In this document: piece by piece, positions 61,332 to 64,000 of the stretch
Layout of the letters: every line of letters starts with the position of its first letter
How positions within the stretch are numbered: position 1 is the stretch's first letter
NCBI RefSeq assembly: GCF_001029285.1
Contig: NZ_LDZY01000001.1
Span: 124,001 to 188,000 of the forward strand
DNA length: 64,000 nt
Source of the DNA: Desulfosporosinus acididurans
GTDB taxonomy: Bacteria > Bacillota > Desulfitobacteriia > Desulfitobacteriales > Desulfitobacteriaceae
Direction of reading: 5' to 3'
Made by a program: the position numbers and the translations under genes
The notes under the pieces: generated by a model
Database searches by the model: none
Told to the model about the DNA's origin: nothing
The model's input: only the letters and a program-made list of their open reading frames with translations

Positions 61332-63350
61332 TTACCAGCCTTGAGCTATTGGGGTCTCATTTTTCTCTGCAGTTTTCTTATGGATATTAAGCTTCCACGT
61401 CCGATACTCCAAAGCATTAAGAAGTTTTTGGGCACCAATAAGCGGATCCACTTCAAAAATAAAGTTTCCTCCGAAAACATCATGAGCAATTTGAGTGGTA
61501 ATACCGTAGACCAGATCGCTTCCTTCAACAGGCGGCAAACTTCCTACATGTGTCGGCAATCCTAAGGTGACACACCATGTCCCAATAGCAACCGCTTTTT
61601 CATGCATAGCTTCTGGAGCTGAGGCCACAAAGGGCACTTTTGGTATATCAACTCCGAGTTCATCGGCCATGGCAACCGCTAAATCTGAAGCTCTGCTATT
61701 GTCTACACACGAACCTACGTGGAAAACTAAAGGCAAGCCAGTCGTCAGCTGAGGATTGGCATTTTCCAGCATTTTCAGGAAAGATTTAAGTCCTTCTCCT
61801 GCATAGGCTTCTACTGCCAGGGGTGACATTAGACCGAACTTCGCGAAGGCTCCAGCCGAACAACCTGTTGCAATGACAAAAACATCATTTTTCACAAGCT
61901 CTTTTAAAATTGCAATGTGAGACTCGTCCTGTGATCGCTTCAAGTTGTTACATCCGGCCATTAAGGCAACTCCCTTAATTTGTCCGCTCAGAATTGCATC
62001 GGTGAGAACAGAGATCGGTCGTTCGGGACATACTTTTGAGAAAATATCTGTGAGAGCTTCAATGCTGAAACCGGCAACCAGTTTATGTCGTTCATTAGGA
62101 ATGGAAATCTTATTTGGATCTCGCTGTTTATAAGCTTCAATAGCGATGGTTACAAGTTTCTGAGCATCTTCCATAGCTGTTTCTGGTTTAAAGGCAAGAT
62201 GTTGAGCCCCTGGAGTTTTCATAATACCTTCTGTGGTAATAATTTTAGTATGGAAACATTCCGCAGCTGTTTGGACTGACGGATAAATACATTGGATATC
62301 AACCACCATGGCGTCTAAAGCACCGGTCATAATAGCCATTTCTTGCGAAGCGGAAGAAGTTGCTAAATAGACTCCTTCTCTCATGAGCAATTCATTTCCT
62401 GTACAGCAAATCCCGACAACGTTAATTCCTTCAGCACCAACTTTTTGTGCTTCTGCTTTCATTTTTCGAGCTGCTGCTACAACCATCTCACTGAGGACTG
62501 GATTATGGCCGTGAACTGCAATATTCACCATTTTAGGATCGATTACCCCGAGATTCGCTTCAGAAACAATAGGTTCGGGAATTCCAAACAAAACATCGCT
62601 GAGAGTAGTTCCCACATATTCTCCGGCTAAATCAGCCAGAGCAGTTTTAATTCCGCCGAAAATAATATTTACCGGGTCGTTATCAACACCCATTGCCGTT
62701 TGTGCAATTAATTCAGTAACGGTACCATCAATTGCTTTGGGCATAACATTGGTATGCTGAAATTTATTACGACGTCCCTGGGTCATGAAGGAATCGAGAA
62801 AAGCTAAAGGACGATCTTGGTAGCGGCCAAAATCTGCATATCCCAGTTCAACAACATCTTTCAAAATTTCCTTATCTTCACGGTCAAGAGTTGAAATTCC
62901 TAACCTTTGAGCTAATTTATGCAGTTTAGCTGTTGATTTTATTTCATAATCCGGGGCGTGACCTTCTACTAAAGCATGGGCGGTATGAAGAACATGACGT
63001 GCGTGCTCCGAGTGAGATGCTGCTCCTCCGGCAATCAGACGTACAAGATTACGAGAAACAATGGTATAGGCAGATGCCCCGCAAATTCCGCGGCTGCCAG
63101 GACCGTCTTCCTTTTTAACCCTACAAGGACCAGCGATACAAATTCGGCAGCATACACCTTTGTAACCAAATGTGCACTGCGGTTGTTGAGCTACTACGCG
63201 GTCAAAAACTGTTTCGATGTTTTTACCTTCCAGCATTTTTAACATTTGCAAGGCACCTGGATCTGACGTACGAACAGGATTTTTCGGATCTACAACTCTT
63301 GGTGCATCCGATGGCCGGGCAGTATGGGTTAAATCCCGATATCTAGGCAT
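61332..63350 (-). CDS. acsA: Carbon monoxide dehydrogenase catalytic subunit (CooS/AcsA)
   Basis: 672 residues. Reversibly oxidises CO at the Ni-Fe C-cluster. B- and D-cluster cysteines are in CTFGYKGVCCRICIAGPCRV; C-cluster ligands in FHVGSCVDNSRASDLAVAM, GVCxGNE-like GICCTGNELLM and IATGCSAGAFAKFG. Length equals acetogen CODH alpha subunits that pair with ACS. ATG behind AGGAGG. Its position directly before acsB supports a bifunctional CODH/ACS rather than a stand-alone CooS. Confidence 0.96.
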   Translation of the reverse strand: MPRYRDLTHTARPSDAPRVVDPKNPVRTSDPGALQMLKMLEGKNIETVFDRVVAQQPQCTFGYKGVCCRICIAGPCRVKKEDGPGSRGICGASAYTIVSRNLVRLIAGGAASHSEHARHVLHTAHALVEGHAPDYEIKSTAKLHKLAQRLGISTLDREDKEILKDVVELGYADFGRYQDRPLAFLDSFMTQGRRNKFQHTNVMPKAIDGTVTELIAQTAMGVDNDPVNIIFGGIKTALADLAGEYVGTTLSDVLFGIPEPIVSEANLGVIDPKMVNIAVHGHNPVLSEMVVAAARKMKAEAQKVGAEGINVVGICCTGNELLMREGVYLATSSASQEMAIMTGALDAMVVDIQCIYPSVQTAAECFHTKIITTEGIMKTPGAQHLAFKPETAMEDAQKLVTIAIEAYKQRDPNKISIPNERHKLVAGFSIEALTDIFSKVCPERPISVLTDAILSGQIKGVALMAGCNNLKRSQDESHIAILKELVKNDVFVIATGCSAGAFAKFGLMSPLAVEAYAGEGLKSFLKMLENANPQLTTGLPLVFHVGSCVDNSRASDLAVAMADELGVDIPKVPFVASAPEAMHEKAVAIGTWCVTLGLPTHVGSLPPVEGSDLVYGITTQIAHDVFGGNFIFEVDPLIGAQKLLNALEYRTWKLNIHKKTAEKNETPIAQGW

Positions 63351-63415
63351 GTTACAACCTCCTCTTTAATAAGATCCTCTTCTCATACTCTTATTGCTGC
63401 TAATGAAAACTCCTG

Positions 63416-64000
63416 TCATCTCCCTTCATCGATAATTTTTTCATAAATTGTATTGAGCTGAACTCCCAGAGACCCTTCAGGCATTGGAATACTGCCTGTA
63501 TTGATGGACATTTCCAACAGTTCGTCGCTGTAAGGGATGATGCCGATAAGTTGCTCTGTAGAAAAGTGGTCTCTAAGAAACTTTTCATCGTTCACATTAC
63601 GAATTTTGTTGCCTATAACAACGATACGAGGAATACCTAGCTCATTGGCAAGTTGTTGAATTACATGAACAGTTTGTACACTCACCTTGGAAGGTTCTGT
63701 AACAATTACCAGAACATCAACACCTAAGGCTGTTCCTCGTGTTAATTGTTCTATTCCTGCACCCATATCAAGAATTACTGTATCTTTTTCTCCAAGAATA
63801 AGAGAATTGACCAAAGCTTGCAGAAAACTGTTTTCCTTACAATAGCAAGAAGTTCCGCCGCCTTTTATATTCCCCATTCGAAAAAAGCGAAGTTGTCCAA
63901 GAGAGACACTGTAATCATCTAGGATATCGTCAACATTAGGATTTAGCGGATAAAAGGCGCCAGTCCCCCCCATGCGCTCTTCTATAAGTTCCTTCATATC
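63416..64000 (-). CDS. cooC: CooC nickel-insertion ATPase, N-terminus cut by window edge
   Basis: The frame stays open through base 64000; the P-loop is outside. Visible part: FRMGNIKGGGTSCYCKENSFLQ with the CXC nickel site, TVILDMGAGIEQLTRGTALGVDVLVIVTEPS (Walker B region) and the C-terminal GVQLNTIYEKI. It inserts nickel into the CODH C-cluster. First visible gene of the operon, 65 bp before acsA; the operon promoter must be outside the window. Confidence 0.93.
   Translation of the reverse strand, partial: DMKELIEERMGGTGAFYPLNPNVDDILDDYSVSLGQLRFFRMGNIKGGGTSCYCKENSFLQALVNSLILGEKDTVILDMGAGIEQLTRGTALGVDVLVIVTEPSKVSVQTVHVIQQLANELGIPRIVVIGNKIRNVNDEKFLRDHFSTEQLIGIIPYSDELLEMSINTGSIPMPEGSLGVQLNTIYEKIIDEGR

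Overview
The window looks like chromosome of a low-to-moderate GC, endospore-forming anaerobic Firmicute, most likely of the Desulfosporosinus/Desulfitobacterium group. That assignment is inferred from gene content; no rRNA is present. The evidence is a Wood-Ljungdahl CODH/ACS operon, a FixABCX-type ETF complex, an HdrD/DsrK-like membrane Fe-S reductase, a siroheme/ferredoxin protein, DnaD/DnaI-type primosome proteins, DegS/DegU-type regulators and YtvI/DacF-type proteins. Most genes lie on the minus strand. I see no prophage, CRISPR array, intact transposase or rRNA.

Layout. 1-5 kb: ytvI-like (partial), dacF, degV, a 40-codon gene behind a palindromic promoter, an acyl-CoA thioesterase, a DUF896 protein, an MBL hydrolase. 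5-8.7 kb: gap-pyk-deoR glycolytic operon. 9-15.2 kb: hbd-crt-acd-thl operon (four-carbon acyl-CoA metabolism) preceded by a near-perfect sigma-54 promoter and by the gene of a sigma-54 activator. 15.3-24.6 kb: a CRP/FNR regulator, a small siroheme/4Fe-4S protein, phoU, a CBS protein, a large HdrD-like membrane reductase, and several unknowns. 25-30.8 kb: tRNA-Lys(CTT), pepV, a small gene, then larE-larB-larC1-rhomboid. 30.9-34.6 kb: fixABCX. 34.8-44.6 kb: trxB, a UPF0182 membrane protein, a phosphodiester glycosidase pair, OsmC, an ANTAR protein with a degenerate receiver, PHP phosphatase. 45-52.8 kb: dnaI-like, dnaD-like, HD hydrolase, beta-CASP nuclease, degS/degU-like pair. 53-64 kb: cooC-cooS(acsA)-acsB-acsC-acsV-acsF-acsD-acsE, with cooC cut by the window edge.

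How the parts may work together (inference). Acyl-CoA dehydrogenase, FixABCX and the HdrD-like membrane protein form a plausible route from acyl-CoA or NADH to the quinone pool and ferredoxin. The CRP/FNR regulator has one good candidate site before the siroheme protein gene and three helically phased candidate sites before the HdrD-like gene, which suggests a small energy regulon. The CODH/ACS operon supplies or oxidises acetyl-CoA.

The most unusual signals are: (1) a dispersed intergenic element, at least five clear copies in 64 kb, whose AGTGAACTCG end supplies the TGA stop codon of three different genes and whose internal stem shows compensatory change between copies; (2) a nickel-pincer operon whose LarC stops exactly where the LarC2 domain should begin, with a rhomboid protease gene in its place; (3) the phased CRP/FNR-type operator array; (4) the sigma-54 promoter of the hbd operon; (5) a CsoR/CstR-like operator at trxB.
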